From Morinoia aosen (Eukaryota > Arthropoda > Malacostraca > Amphipoda > Talitridae): DNA of 64,000 nucleotides. Of this stretch, positions 1 to 11,843 are shown one piece after another. The position numbers and the translations under genes were made by a program. Within the stretch, counting starts at the first letter, position 1, and each line of letters opens with the position of its first letter. Location: NCBI GenBank assembly GCA_030386875.1, contig CM059575.1:14718293-14782292 (forward strand). The letters run 5' to 3'. The notes under the pieces are model-generated. The model ran no database searches. It saw nothing but the letters and a program-made list of their open reading frames with translations, and was not told where the DNA came from.

Positions 1-1631
1 ATTCGGAAAACAAATCAATTCCCAAACTGAGGAACAATCATAACATTCAAGTGATAACATAATGATAACAGTCAATGCAAGAAGACTACCTACATATCAG
101 TACCAAGTTCAGCACAAACATTCCTTCAATGACTGAGTTCAGATCTATGCCATACAAACTATACTCTGGCACCTACATTTTTATACAGACAGGATGGCTT
201 AAAATTGATATTTTCTACACGCATCATCAAGAAAAGCCTTGAACTACAGTACTACCATAGGATTCAGTTCATAGGTTACGCTTAATCTTTTATTTTTACT
301 TGTCGCGATAACTTGCACATCTTATGAAAAATAATATTTTTGCATTAAAGCAGTCAGCTGCAGATTAAAATTGATCACTAAAAAGCTAAGACGGTAAAAA
401 GTAAAAATCATTTGTCAACTTAAAAGCCTCGTAAATGGAAGACCAGTGCACTGAAATAAAGCAACAGCAATTTGATAACTTTACATGACCCTAGACTCAT
501 AGCTGCAAAGAATTAATTTTCTGCTGGGACCACTTCGAATAATTATCATTTGGAGAAGAGCACATTTTGTCGTACACTATCAATAAAAAGTTTAAAAGAG
601 CACCCAAAGCAGACATCACAGAAAGTCTGCCAGGTGGACAATCCTAATACGACTTAGTGCCCCAGTGCTCAATACACCGACATGCCAAATCAACCAGTAC
701 AGTACTTGTACTATATGTAATGCTATTTCTGATTTTTTGTTCTTTTCTTTATGACATACACGTTGCTGTTGTTTTCCATGGAAACCATTCAGCATGGCGT
801 TCAAGAACTAACTAGAAGCAGTATTTACGAACATTAGGCCCATACGACAAGACACGTTATGGTCTGCGCCTGCATGCGACGGCAGGTGGTCAGTTGTGCA
901 TGTAATTTCGGTACGTTGGGGTTCCGTTTGTTTTGCTCTAAAGCGGTCAACTTCAGATCAAAATTGATCACTAGGACAGACAAGAGACTTAATTTGGACT
1001 TAATTCGAAAAATGCGTCTACATTTTTCATATGCTCGGTTAATTTTCCATATAGTAATTATCGATACAAGTAACTTGGCTTAGGTCTAAGTTTAGTTCTG
1101 ATTTTTAGAAAACTGGACGTTTTCCGAGTTCGTTCCTTACGTTATCGCGGTTCTGAGTGCTCCGAAACATTATCAGGGAGAAAAAAAGTGTCCCAGAGGT
1201 TGAATGTCCTGTGGACATAAGGTATGGTTCCTCACTGGAAAATGCCCAAACTCGTCAATATTTCTCTCACGAGTTTCGCGAAAAGATTTTAATGAAGCGC
1301 CTTGGTTCGTTTCGACTCTCGCTGAGACGCGCACCGAATTTTAATGTTTCAAACTTATTATATAAGGAATAATTTCTAAACTGGCATGCTCTGTCAGATA
1401 AGATTAGACTATGCTGGCGCCACATTGTTGTTCCCTTAGACGTAAATTTGAATTTCATCGCTTTAAGATGTTTTTAATGCGCTACAATAGATACAGCAAT
1501 TTATGATATCAGTCTTTTAATATTAATGACTTATGACTGTTGATGTGTGGCTTTAGAAACCAGGAACAGAAAATGACTCTGTCTTCTGAATAATTTAGGT
1601 TTGCTTACAGCTCAAACTTGATATACAGGCA
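1..1631. other. AT-rich stretch, no feature recognised
   Basis: No recognisable gene, RNA gene or repeat was seen. The open frames here are under 75 codons, overlap on both strands and lack recognisable motifs, so I treat them as chance. The phrase AAAGCGGTCAACTTCAGATC near 940 resembles AAAGCAGTCAGCTGCAGATT near 347, and both are followed by AAAATTGATCACTA. This is a short direct repeat of about 35 bp, probably two fragments of one dispersed repeat. Confidence 0.5.
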
Positions 1632-2007
1632 GTACCAACTGTATCTATTGTCAGTGTTAACTGTGTCTGCTGGTAATTCCAACTTTATCTACTGGTAATA
1701 CCTACTGTATTTACTGGTAAAGCCAACGTTATGTACTGGTTATGAAAATGGCATCTACTGACAATAGAGGTATTTGTTGGTTTTGGTTACTGTATCTACT
1801 GAAAATGGCAAGTGAATCCATCTGACGGTAGCGACAACTGTGTCTGGTGATCATATCAACTGGTGATCATGTCAACTGAATCTGCTGGTAGCGACAACTG
1901 TATCTTCTGGTAATATCAACTGTATCTGCCGACATTGAAATCCGCGTCTGCCAGTAAATGCTCGGTGTTTCTGCTGGTACAAAAAACTCTATCTGCTGGT
2001 ACTAGTG
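1632..2007. repeat. decayed 22-bp minisatellite
   Basis: Imperfect tandem copies of a roughly 22-bp unit resembling AACTGTATCTACTGGTAATA run through this stretch. The first five copies (about 1632-1740) keep the 22-bp spacing. Later copies drift in length, and TCTGCTGGTA or TCTACTG recurs every 20 to 40 bases. Divergence between units is high, so this is an old array no longer being homogenised. It has no coding potential. Confidence 0.75.
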
Positions 2008-2009
2008 TT

Positions 2010-2820
2010 TTAGAAAGCGTACACCAGATCTCTGAAATGCAGTTCTTGACCATTTAAAGACAAAAATTGGCTTTAATTGTATTCACCTTAATAGTGAAAA
2101 TGAATTTCAATCCCCAAACTGTTTTTCATTTCATGAGCTTCTCTAACGTTTCACTTTTTTGTCGAGTGCAAGTATTGAGAAATTAAGGTGAGTATAATGA
2201 AAATAAGTTTGTATTCCTAAATTGATATCCTCAATACGAATAGCCCAAAATAGAGTGCTATGACTAATAATGGCTTACATTAAATTGTTTAACAGTAGGC
2301 TTAGCATAAACATCAGTGACTGGTTATCCAAGTGAACTTGCTTTTCGTGATGAAAACGAGATAAGATCTTTTTTGTCGAAGGCAGTGTTTGCATGATTTT
2401 TTGGAAGTTCTTGTCTCTTTGGGGCTACTCTTGTAAGATAATCGATGCTCAATGCGTGTGGGCTTAAAACCAAAATCGTTGGAAGAGTTGCTCGATACGA
2501 AAAGTTACTTTATTTTTGCAACCAAATGGAATGGCGCCCTAAAAGAACTGTTTCCGAGGGAATTAAAGATGCTTTTTAAAAGTAGGTATACAGGATTTTT
2601 CAGAATTCTTTGAGCAATCTTTAATTTGAGGTTCCTGGAGGTTAAATGAGCATGGTATATTGTAAGGAGAGGTTTCCTAAATTATTACATTACAACAAGC
2701 TAAGTCTCATGAATGAGAGCGTGTCACCGGGTAAATGAACAATTCCTAATAGGTTTCTTTTGTAGAAATAAAGAGTATAAATTTACGGTAGTAGTCACAA
2801 TAGGTGTTCGAAATTCCGTC
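2010..2820. other. AT-rich stretch, no feature recognised
   Basis: Nothing was recognised on either strand. Only short chance frames are present. Confidence 0.45.
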
Positions 2821-2821
2821 A

Positions 2822-3030
2822 AATTATTACGATGCATGAGTGAAGGCGTTGGCGGAATGATTGTGGAACCCATGGGAAGACACCAAGAGTTTCAGCAATC
2901 CTTACACAAGCATAACAAATCCTGCCGAGAACTTCTTGTCCGAACGGAACTGGTGTTCCGTACAGTGAACTTTCTTGGTGTTCCCAGAGGTAGAAGTCCA
3001 AAAGCGTCAAGTCGGGAGATCTCGATGATT
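2822..3030 (-). pseudogene. Tc1/mariner-superfamily transposase fragment (C-terminal)
   Basis: Read on the minus strand, the frame contains RSPDLTLLDFYLWEHQ followed by ESSLYGTPVP and, about 35 residues on, a basic segment SFRQRLHSC. This matches the end of the catalytic domain in a common insect Tc1/mariner-like transposase family, where SPDLTPLDFFLWGHLK is followed by YETPVP and ends in a basic RRRCxAC-type tail. The third catalytic aspartate would be the one in SPD or LDF. Only about 65 residues survive. The N-terminal helix-turn-helix and the first catalytic aspartates were not found upstream on this strand. It is a dead fragment. The family call rests on remembered motif similarity. Confidence 0.7.
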
Positions 3031-3039
3031 AAGAGCCTG

Positions 3040-3498
3040 ATCTATCTCGACTGAGCTAGCGGTTTATTAACTGCATATCTACAACTTCATTATTCAGGAG
3101 TAGGACCATTACTGTTCATAGCTGTGCTGTAGACCGACTGCTCAGCGTGAACTAGCGCCCTGAGTGCGTCTGTACTTCACTGTCAAGTGCTGTACCCTAA
3201 CAACCGAGAATTCAGATGCAAAGGTGAACATTGAAATTAAATACTATCGAGTTGTCTCACATAAAATGTAGAGTGTTTTTCTTTATGAACTAGACTTGTA
3301 TAAGCCTGATTACTTGTATGCATATGCTTGTTCTTAAGTATCTTTAATTCTGATAAAATTTTATTTTAAAACACATTTTGTTTTAAATCTTAAGAGAATA
3401 TTGAGATCCGAGCAATATCGAGTCATTTCTTGCACGAATACAATTATTTAAGCTGGATTCCGCGGCCGCCGAAGCCATTTATGAAACATGCAGCGACA
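3040..3498. other. no feature recognised
   Basis: On the minus strand this would carry the upstream half of the transposase fragment, but I found no DDE or helix-turn-helix motif. The remainder has been lost or is too diverged to read. Confidence 0.4.
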
Positions 3499-3588
3499 GG
3501 AACCCCACACCTCAAGAGCTACGGTCCCCAGGACCCCACACCTCCAGAGCTACGGTCCCCAGGACCCCACACCTCAAGAGCTACGGTC
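3499..3588. repeat. 31-bp tandem repeat, about 3 copies
   Basis: Three head-to-tail copies of a GC-rich unit beginning GGACCCCACACCTCAAGAGC and ending in ACGGTCCCCA. Copies differ by one or two bases (CTCAAGAG versus CTCCAGAG), so the expansion is young. Tandem copies of 31 bp shift the frame at each unit, so the open frame across it is coincidental. Confidence 0.85.
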
Positions 3589-3894
3589 GACAAGCTGCGA
3601 AGTCTGAATCATGAAATTGACCACATCATCCCTACTGCTCACACTGATCATCAATTTTTGGAATTTTCGAATTCTTCATTCGCGATAAAACATTCTTAAA
3701 AAAAGAAAGTATAGGTGCAACATTTGAACAGTTTATTCGGGAAACAGATGAGAAGTTCTCTGAACATGCGATACGAGTATATGCGTTAGAAAAACGTTCA
3801 GCGAATGTCATAGAGAAGGAAAGATCATATTTTGATTGATCAAACACGCAACGATGATCATTATCTTTAATTGTTAAATGCAAGATTTCATGTA

Positions 3895-4037
3895 GGACAC
3901 CCTGATACTTCAACGTTTCTAGTCTCCGTAACTTTCATACGGAATGTTTTTGGATACCCCTGCACAGAAATGAGTACGCTGACTTGAACTGTAGGACCCT
4001 CAGGGTGTCTCTTCAAAAAATTTAGGAACGCCCTGTA
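3895..4037. mobile_element. MITE remnants with CAGGG-type ends
   Basis: GGACACCCTG (3895-3904) is a right-end motif, CAGGGTGTCT (4001-4010) a left-end motif, and AACGCCCTGTA (4027-4037) another right-end motif. TA followed by CAGGGTGTCC is a usual terminus of Tc1/mariner-derived MITEs in arthropods. The piece 4001-4035 is nearly palindromic and looks like two element ends joined after internal deletion. The same terminus occurs in the intact MITE at 22955-23098. No full element can be delimited. Confidence 0.45.
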
Positions 4038-4039
4038 TC

Positions 4040-4784
4040 TTCGCTGCACCAGGAGGCCTATGAAAGGATTTTTCATGGAACGAAGCCTGTAATATATTCT
4101 CTGTAAGCGAATTTTAATTCTAAGATATGAATTAATTTTTGTAAAAATAACCCACACAGTGGCTCATTTATTTCACTATTTCATTGCAAACTCATGCTTT
4201 CAATTTAGAAAAGAGACGTCTGTTTTATTTCGGTTTTTATCAAGATAACTCTGCAAAATTTTCGAGGAGTTGTCTAGACTATTGGGTAAAAATAAGCTAG
4301 CGTTACACACCACATAGAAAACATCAGTCAGATGTTCAATTTCTTGGACTGCTTTCGTTTGCTCTTCGTCACTCGGAATTCTCGAGAGTTCAATGGTTTT
4401 TGAATAATTTCTGACTTTCCATCAACACGTTTTCTACGATGGGTTAAGCTGAAGTTCAATATTTGATTTAAATTTAAAGTCAATTTCAGTACGAAATTTT
4501 TAAAATAGCAAACAATAAGTGTATCGTGGCTTCATTTAGCTGTCATCAAGTATTTATACAATTGAAGTTAATGACTGCAGGTCAGTTAGCAGCATTATGA
4601 GAATTTTCTCTGTGGCCACCGGTGGATCCCTTAATTTTGAAAATTCTTTCATTAATTTAACAAATTATCACTAATGAAAGAGTTACTCATGATTTCTTCA
4701 TCTGTTTTAGTGTCTTGATGTACACCTAGATCTTCCTCCGCAATATCCCTGATCAGATGCGAGAAAAGTCTTTAGTTTGTAACA
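4040..4784. other. AT-rich stretch, no feature recognised
   Basis: Nothing was recognised apart from chance short frames. Confidence 0.45.
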
Positions 4785-4950
4785 GTGAAACCTTGGGTCT
4801 GCTCCAGTGACCTTTCTTTGCTCGTGTGCGGCGCTGAGCTTCCTCTTATCCTGGCCAGGGCGGTGACCCGCCAGCCCTGCTCGCACGGCCGTTGTCCTTC
4901 TAACGCTGCCTGGAATTTGCGCCGAGTTCATATTCCGACCCGATGTGGTT

Positions 4951-5034
4951 ATGAGGGGGATTTGTTCGCAACTTCGTCTTGCTTCCACCCTGCTCTTGAT
5001 TGCATTAACAGTCGCTGTTCTCACTCGGCTCGAG
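4951..5034 (+). CDS. candidate first coding exon with signal peptide (hypothetical)
   Basis: An ATG at 4951 opens 28 codons with the layout of a secretory signal peptide. A basic start (MRGICSQLR) is followed by a hydrophobic core, LASTLLLIALTVAVL, then TRLE. The last codon, GAG, is followed at 5035 by GTGAGA, a good match to a 5' splice site. Signal peptides often fill the first coding exon of secreted-protein genes. The segment lies in a GC-rich patch (about 4790-5060) unlike its AT-rich surroundings. No downstream exon was identified, and no TATA box or initiator is evident upstream. A hydrophobic 28-codon frame ending at a GTGAG can arise by chance, so this is a candidate only. Confidence 0.25.
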
Positions 5035-5059
5035 GTGAGACAAGCTAGCTTTACGCTGA

Positions 5060-6129
5060 CGCTGTGCCAAGCTCGTTGTAGAAACTCCCGGCGTAATGTG
5101 AAATATCCTGAGCGCTGTTTGACAATAATCTCGAGGGGACGCGCCAGAATACGTTTCAAAGGGTAGTTACATTTTATTCCCTACAATGAGCGCCCACTTT
5201 GAAGTAAAATCATGAGCGAGAAAAATACCTTTACTGTTTCTAAGTAACCAAAGTTTCAGATAAGATTTATAAAAACTATTGAGAGCATTATTTACCTCCA
5301 TTACCTTTTATCTAATATTCAAAACTATGATTTACTCATTGAAATTGTAGGTACAGTATGTGGTTTTAATATCCTTTCTGTACACTTATTTTCATTCCTG
5401 TCGATTACTTTAATACTTAGCTTCATTGGCGGAAGGGTCTAAGAAAAATAAGAATGCACTCCGCTGACTCGTTATTTCCACCTCAGTCACACGACAGAGT
5501 TCACTCGTCACAGTTCATCCTTTAGGTCGAACTCACTACTTTAGCCCCCGCATTTTTGTTCTGTTCCGACACGGACGAGCAGTTGCTTCTGTTTGCAGAG
5601 CTCGCTGCATGCTTACATTGTTCGAGCGAGACACACTATCCCCTCTCGCGTCTCAACAGCGTTCGAGTATTTGAGGAGTACCATTGGTCGAGCAATTTTC
5701 TTACCCAAGCCTGCAATATAAAACGTGCTTTTTTACAAGCAGTTTTATTTCTATTGGACATGCGTTTATACAAAATGCATAGGACAGTCTGTTGCACCCA
5801 TTTAGACTTCCTCTTCTAGAGGTGATAGATTTACGGTGTGCTTCAAACGAATTTGAGTGCCATTTTGCTTGCTCGGCAGACAACTGTCAGGGCCAAGTGA
5901 CGGAAGTATTCCGTACAGCTCTAATAGTGGGGACGTCAGGTCAAAACGCTCTACTCTCCCCCAACCGCCTCGGGAATTGAAACACGGAACAACCAATAGA
6001 TTTATTGATTGCATAAATAAAGGAAAAATATATATATATCTTAACTTAAAGTTAGGACAGTGGAATGCAGGTCGAGAACCCGTGATGGTGGGCGAGCACA
6101 ACAGCGGTCATAGAACACACGCCAGGATG
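5060..6129. other. no feature recognised
   Basis: No gene or repeat was recognised. The frame at 5556-5819 has no motif that I know. A short AT run (ATATATATAT) lies near 6030. Confidence 0.4.
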
Positions 6130-6130
6130 G

Positions 6131-6290
6131 GGCACCAAGGACCCGTGCAGGATAAGGCACCAAGGACCCGTGCAGGATAAGGCACCAAGGACCCGTGCAG
6201 GATAAGGCACCAAGGACCCGTGCAGGATAAGGCACCAAGGACCCGTGCAGGATAAGGCACCAAGGACCCGTGCAGGATAAGGCACCACGG
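6131..6290. repeat. 25-bp minisatellite, 6 copies plus a partial copy
   Basis: The unit starts GGCACCAAGGACCCGTGCAG and ends GATAA. Six full copies (6131-6280) appear identical, followed by a partial copy GGCACCACGG. Such uniformity implies very recent expansion. Because 25 is not a multiple of three, all minus-strand frames stay open across it; the resulting proline-rich frames are artefacts. Confidence 0.95.
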
Positions 6291-7421
6291 AGGAGGCACG
6301 CAGGTGCGCTAGGCTACAAGCCAGCGAGTGAACTAGTTGGTAGACTAGTCGGATGAACATGAACAGATACGAGCGTGGCTTCCTTTGGCACAGGGCAAGT
6401 CCAGCCTGCGAACAAACACACCACTATTTAACACTGTTCGCGGCTTGGTAGGGTCAAACCTTGAATTAGCGGCGAGAGAAAATCTCACTAGCAGGTCTAG
6501 CGGGAAATAAGGTAACTAGTATTTCAATTTCAGTAAATCTACAAAAAGCAAGACAATGCAGAAATACTTGTTAGATTTGTCTCTAACTAACAGCCAGTCT
6601 AAGACTATCGATTTGCACAAGGCGTTCCAAAGAGAGGAAGGAAAGGGCACCACTTAGCACAGAGTTTCGGGTACGCAAAATCCACACAGGAAGAGCACAG
6701 ACACAGTTAACGGAGAAAGAAGATTATGAAATACGATAAAGTTGGGGTAGAAAGTAGTAAGTGCTGAAAACCGTACAATTAACCGGAAAAGAGTACTTGA
6801 CATTACAACACTTAATTTCAATACAAAGAACGCCTACCTAACTTCAGCTAGGGCCCTAACAGCACAAAAAACAGAAGTAAACTTACTCGTCAGAAATGGT
6901 GACACTATCTACTGTTTAGAAAATTACGTTCACCAGGGTTCTATACGGTTCAAGTTCAAGTCTAGAATGGAAAAGAAACACAATTAGCGACAGGGCTCAA
7001 CTCTGAACTACAATAACAGTTAATAATCACACATTAGAAGGAGACTACAGTAGGCTCGTATGATCACAAAAAGGTACCAATCTGTGAAGCATCGCAGGCT
7101 ATATAAAGGACTAGTCTATGTCTTCCGATGTCACTGGGAAGAAGAGCGGAAGGCCGGCAGGGTCGCCCCTACAACAACGTATTTTGTTCCAAAGTATTTA
7201 AAAAATTTCAACATTACCGCACCTAAGCTAAAATAAAGTTAAACGCGAGTGTATGAGCACATGGTAAGATCTCACGTCGGTTTAGAAGCTAATGGCATCT
7301 GTTTTTTTTGTAATACAATCACACGAATACCGAATTCGAATTGCTGCTTTGAACAGACGCCTCTGAGCTTTCACCATCTTTACCCAGCTGGCTATCCCAG
7401 TAGACCGGGCCCATATCCCTG
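6291..7421. other. no feature recognised
   Basis: No gene or recognisable repeat was seen in this interval. Confidence 0.4.
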
Positions 7422-7470
7422 CCAGCCCGCGTAACTCAGTTGGCCTGGGACGCGCGAGGCCACCGCTAGA
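7422..7470 (+). repeat. possible degenerate tRNA-derived fragment
   Basis: CCCGCGTAACTCAGTTGG resembles the acceptor and D-arm start of a tRNA-like gene (compare the A-box pattern TRGYNNAGTTGG). It continues CCTGGGACGCGCGAGG. No B box (GGTTCGAATCC) was found downstream at tRNA spacing. It may be the head of an old SINE or chance. Confidence 0.2.
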
Positions 7471-7539
7471 CTTACTTTCACTGCTGGTCTAAAACAACTG
7501 AAATTCTTATGATGTTAGCAGGCAGGGAGGTGCTGGAGG

Positions 7540-7860
7540 TCGCGGGGGTAGGGGCTTTCTTTCGTGGAGAAATTTGAGGGCGTCAAAAAGGAAAGTCTGG
7601 GAAAGGTTCACTCAATGCACGGGGTAAAAACTTCCACGAACATCCGTCGTACGCCACTGCTAAATGGAATGAGGAACATAAAATTATACTATAGCCGACT
7701 GTGATCCAGGACATGTTATGGTATGTCGAAATATTAAAACGAGTCTGGTGCTGAGGAGCAGACAGACGGAGAGGGAGGGAGGGGCAGGACACCGGGGCGA
7801 GGGTCAGGTGAAGTTAGGGAAGGTTCAGGGGCGCCTGAAACTAGGACAACGGCAGCCGCT
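7540..7860 (+). other. G-rich patch
   Basis: Several G runs occur, including GAGGGAGGGAGGGGCAGGAC (about 7770-7789), followed closely by GGGGCGAGGG. The run pattern is loosely compatible with a G-quadruplex on the plus strand. The local base composition differs sharply from the AT-rich flanks. No gene was recognised. Confidence 0.4.
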
Positions 7861-10800
7861 TCTGAGCAGCTTTTGCCTCACCTCCACTGGGTGCTGGCCT
7901 TTTTTTGTCCACTAAACTGAAAGGACAAAGTACAAGCTTAAAGGTCTTACTAAAATGGTCTGAACGTGGTGAATTCATTACGGAATTATCTTGAATTGTA
8001 ATAACTGTCAAAGATTAGGGGAATTTTACAAATTTCTGAGATAGATACTATCGAATGAAATTGAGGAGAACGTCTTCATGGATAAATATTGGTACTGAAA
8101 TTTTTTACAAGCTTTGACCACGGTGTGTCACAAATTCTAAAAAAGCATTTAAATCAGCACAAATCATTCGTATTGTTCGTCCAGCGGTAATGTTTAAAAT
8201 CGAAGGTCGTGAGGAATTGACATCGCAATTTGAATAACAAACTGGAAGCCACAAAAAGGAGCTTGTTAAATGCGCAATTTCTGATCTGCCCCCACGCTGT
8301 TGTTGATGTTCTGCATTCGGAGCTTTTCTCCTTGAAATAGGTGAATCATAAACTATTCTCAGAATTAATAGCTGACGTCAGGGTAATCCCAGAGGCTAAT
8401 ATGCAATAGCATAACGCCGTTTCTTTCAACTTCCCACCGTAATGCGTTTTTTAATATCAAGAGCAAATTACCAATGGCTCTACTGGTGATGCAGCTTTTC
8501 AATTGCACTTTGTTTTACTTCTCTCATGCATTTCTCAAAGTTCAACAGACAGGCAATTAATAATGATGCCTTATGTAATAACTTTTTAAATTGAAAAGAA
8601 TTATTTTAAATATATTAGCCGTTAAAAATTTTTTTCTCACACTTCCTGTCCCTATTTCAGCCGAGAATTCACCAGACAAGAAACCAGCAGGTACACGGCT
8701 GTAAATTTCTCCGACGAAATTCAACGAAAGTTGATGCAATTGATATGCTTCGGTCAACAGCAGAGACTTCAAGTATGTCTCTTTCTTCTCCAGTTTCTTT
8801 TCAGTTGAGTCGTTTAAGCTAAACGAATGTGAGCAATTAGAGGATAATGGCGGCATCAACGAGTTGGAACGGGGAGAATGCCATCAACGAGCGAGTACAT
8901 CATTAAAAATTAAATTAAAGCTTTTATTGAGTATGTTAGGATCTTTTATATTGATTTGATGAAACGCTTCTCATATGCAGTCATTTTTACTTTACCAGTT
9001 TTTTTCATTTGGGAAAGATATAGATATTTCATGTTCATAACGAAACGTATAGTTTTTTCCTTTCATATCGAGAATGATTGTCGCTCAAAATAAAATATGG
9101 AAAGTAAGATGATGCTTTCGAGATCCTCCGTTTATCTATCTACATTATGATGATATACAAGTCTACAAAACTAGCTCTCATTCAGAGTATGAACGAGAAA
9201 TGAATTCGAAAAGTTAGGCCGGTTTCTATAGATCTCGTCGCGTGAGATTGCAATGAAAAGAAACGCGCACTCCGATGCGTTCATGGGGGTCATGAATCTA
9301 AAAATTTTGAGCTAACATTAAAAATTCTTGAACATAACATATTCTTATCAGTTTTTTTTCAACGATTTCGTTACTCATATTTGACCTGCATTGTTAGAGA
9401 TCAAAGCGCGCTGTTGCATTTCAGAATATAATATAAAAACCGCATGAGAAACAGTGGATTTACGTAAATATCATGGCCTCAACAAATTTAATTTTTATAA
9501 AGATATTTTACTATCTGGATCACTTATTATATAGTTGCGCTGCTAAATTATAGTGCAGATGCAGGAATACTAAACTGATTCATTCAAAACGAATCGGTGG
9601 CGCAACGTACAATATTTTGAGAAGCGTAGCATAATGCACTCGTATTGCTAAAGGCACGTGACTTTTGTTCTTTCGAGAACACAACTATTGTAGTTGAATT
9701 GCTTGCTCCTGATTCGAAATATATTTCAACTCGTTCCTGAATAAGAAAGCCATATAAAAGCCGTGTGAGATTCTTTTTTTCATTTATAGTTTTTATCATT
9801 GGTCCTGGGGATATATGTTTTTACCGCGAAAGAGAGTAGTTTATTGAAGTAGATGATGGTGCCTAGATTCAGTGTGCAAGTCGATCGCCTCTGGAACATT
9901 TGACTTGAACACATCTGGTATTGGACGAGTTACGGTGTCTTGGTAGTCATCTCAGGCCGTCATTCGTTTGATGCGCTAAAGCTTAATGCTTAATGTTTTG
10001 AGCTTGAGCTTTATGCTTTACTATAAAATTTTATTCACTTTTTGAAACTTATTTCCCCATCCTTTATGAGTACTGTAATGCCCAACCTACAACAACTTGC
10101 TGCATTCTCCATTTTTTAACATAGGCACTCATGAACTCTTTTTATTCCATAAACGTTTCCTACTATAGGCGTGTGCTCCTTCTTGAAACGTCATAATGTT
10201 GAAGTCCGAGTCTTCGGGATCTAAGCTCGCTGTCTATTGTTTATTTAGTCGTTAAAGACGTCTATTTCATTTCATCATGAATTTATGTTATGACCTAAGC
10301 TATGCTCTTCAGAAAACTCCTGATTTCGGCAGCAAAATAACCACGTGCCGTAAGATAATCTACGAGCAGTACGCGCTAACGCAGCGAAGGCTCTCGACTG
10401 TCCACATTGCTATACTGAAATTTTTGTGATAGAATGAACTAAATGAATCCGATTTTAAGAAAAACTCAGAAAATTTCGCTTCGCAAGTGCTTGTGTCAGA
10501 AAATTTAGCATCCCAATTTCCTGTTAGCTGTACACAATGTTTATATGACTTGACTGCGAAAAAACACATTGGCCAATCGAACATATTCAACAATTTAAAA
10601 AAAATGAACAATTCATTTACTACTGGTGATGAATCAAGACGAATATTGTTAAGGCTGTTACTCTGACCTCATTTGAGCATCACTGCTGCGAATCTGCGAA
10701 CCCGAATAAGATCAGCGATTTTAGGGCATCATGTCAACGTTATTATGAAGTGAGCAATTATGTTCTACCGAATTCATTTAACCTATTGTTGCATACTAGA

Positions 10801-11046
10801 CTGATCAATTTAGAGCTCTCGATGATCAACTTAGCAACAATTTTTGGAATGAACCAAAAGTGAACCACACATTCACATTCCACGTAAAATTACCCTACCA
10901 ATCTGAATCATTTGGTAAAACTATTGTATTTTATCACGTAGTTTTATTTATACCTTGAAAGGAATAGATATTGCAGATTCGTATTGGAAACCTTGTACAA
11001 TCATGGATTACAGCTGGGATCAAATTCCAAGTTTATATTATCAAGT
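7861..11046. other. AT-rich stretch of about 3 kb, no feature recognised
   Basis: All open frames are at most 100 codons and carry no motif I recognise. No tandem or inverted repeat stood out. Confidence 0.45.
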
Positions 11047-11100
11047 GACTAGTTAGCGAAATTGTGCATATTTTGATGTACTCAATTTCGCTAACTAGTC
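11047..11100. repeat. perfect inverted repeat, 18-bp arms with 18-bp spacer
   Basis: GACTAGTTAGCGAAATTG (11047-11064) is repeated exactly in reverse complement at 11083-11100. The spacer is AT-rich. As RNA this folds into an 18-bp uninterrupted stem with an 18-nt loop. It could be the core of a foldback MITE, a small-RNA hairpin or a chance survivor. The arms stop abruptly, with no pairing outside them. Confidence 0.95.
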
Positions 11101-11540
11101 CCTAGATAATGTAATTAAATTACTAATCAGGAAATATAATTACAAGATGAGGTATTGCAAATTTCCCTTCGATGTAGGGAATGCGCTCTTGGGCTTTGTA
11201 ACTTTGATAGGCCTGAAGGAAAGTGAGACTGTGTGGGTAAAAATGAAAATTCTGAGAGATGAAGATGCAGAAGGCAGGTTGTGGAGAATTCGATGTGATT
11301 GCGGGATGTGATGCAAATACTCGATAGAAGATATCCGTGAGCTGTAAGGATAAAAATCTTTTTTACGCAAACTGCTGAAAAATACTGTTATTTCCTCGTG
11401 TGATAGGGTTACTTATTGAATGATGAGTTACTTCCCCCACAATAACCCGACAAAATGAAGACGGCCCTGTTAAGTGCAGGGAACTGGAAAGCAAGCGAAC
11501 ATGTAAAAACCCGTCTATGAAGGGTCTCCCTGTTTGTTTG
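11101..11540. other. no feature recognised
   Basis: Nothing was recognised between the hairpin and the first SINE. Confidence 0.4.
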
Positions 11541-11843
11541 TGCTCTCCGTGGTACAGTGGTTAAGGGTCGGGCTCGTATGTTGGAGTCGCGGGTTCGTAT
11601 CCCGGCGCTGGCGCGGAGATTTTCCCCGTTGGGTATAAGGGAAAAGATCAAGCACAATACCCCACTCAACCCAGGTGTCGGAAATGGGTACCGGCTTCAC
11701 GGGGGAACGGTCATGGTGTCCTATATGTATATAGGGTTAGTTATAAGACATTTGAAAAACCAATGCTAAGATCATATGTATCAGGCTTGATTGGAAATAA
11801 AGCATCCCAAAGATGCCGATGTTAACCTTTAACCTTTAACCTG
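11541..11843 (+). mobile_element. tRNA-derived SINE, copy 1
   Basis: The head carries an RNA polymerase III A box (GTGGTACAGTGGTTAAGG, about 11549-11566) and B box (GGGTTCGTATCCCGG, about 11591-11605) at tRNA spacing. A body follows with the phrases CCCAGGTGTCGGAAATGGGT and ACCGG. The 3' end reads TTGGAAATAAAGCATCC, with a tail of roughly three TAACCTTT-type repeats. The same body and 3' end occur at 22001-22268 and 26141-26411, which defines a family. SINEs encode no protein and depend on a LINE that recognises the shared 3' end. No clear target-site duplication was seen. Confidence 0.88.

Noticed and set aside
6041-6360. Proline/cysteine-rich minus-strand ORFs (VPYPARVLGALSCTGPW repeats)
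   Set aside because: They are translation of the 25-bp array in several frames.
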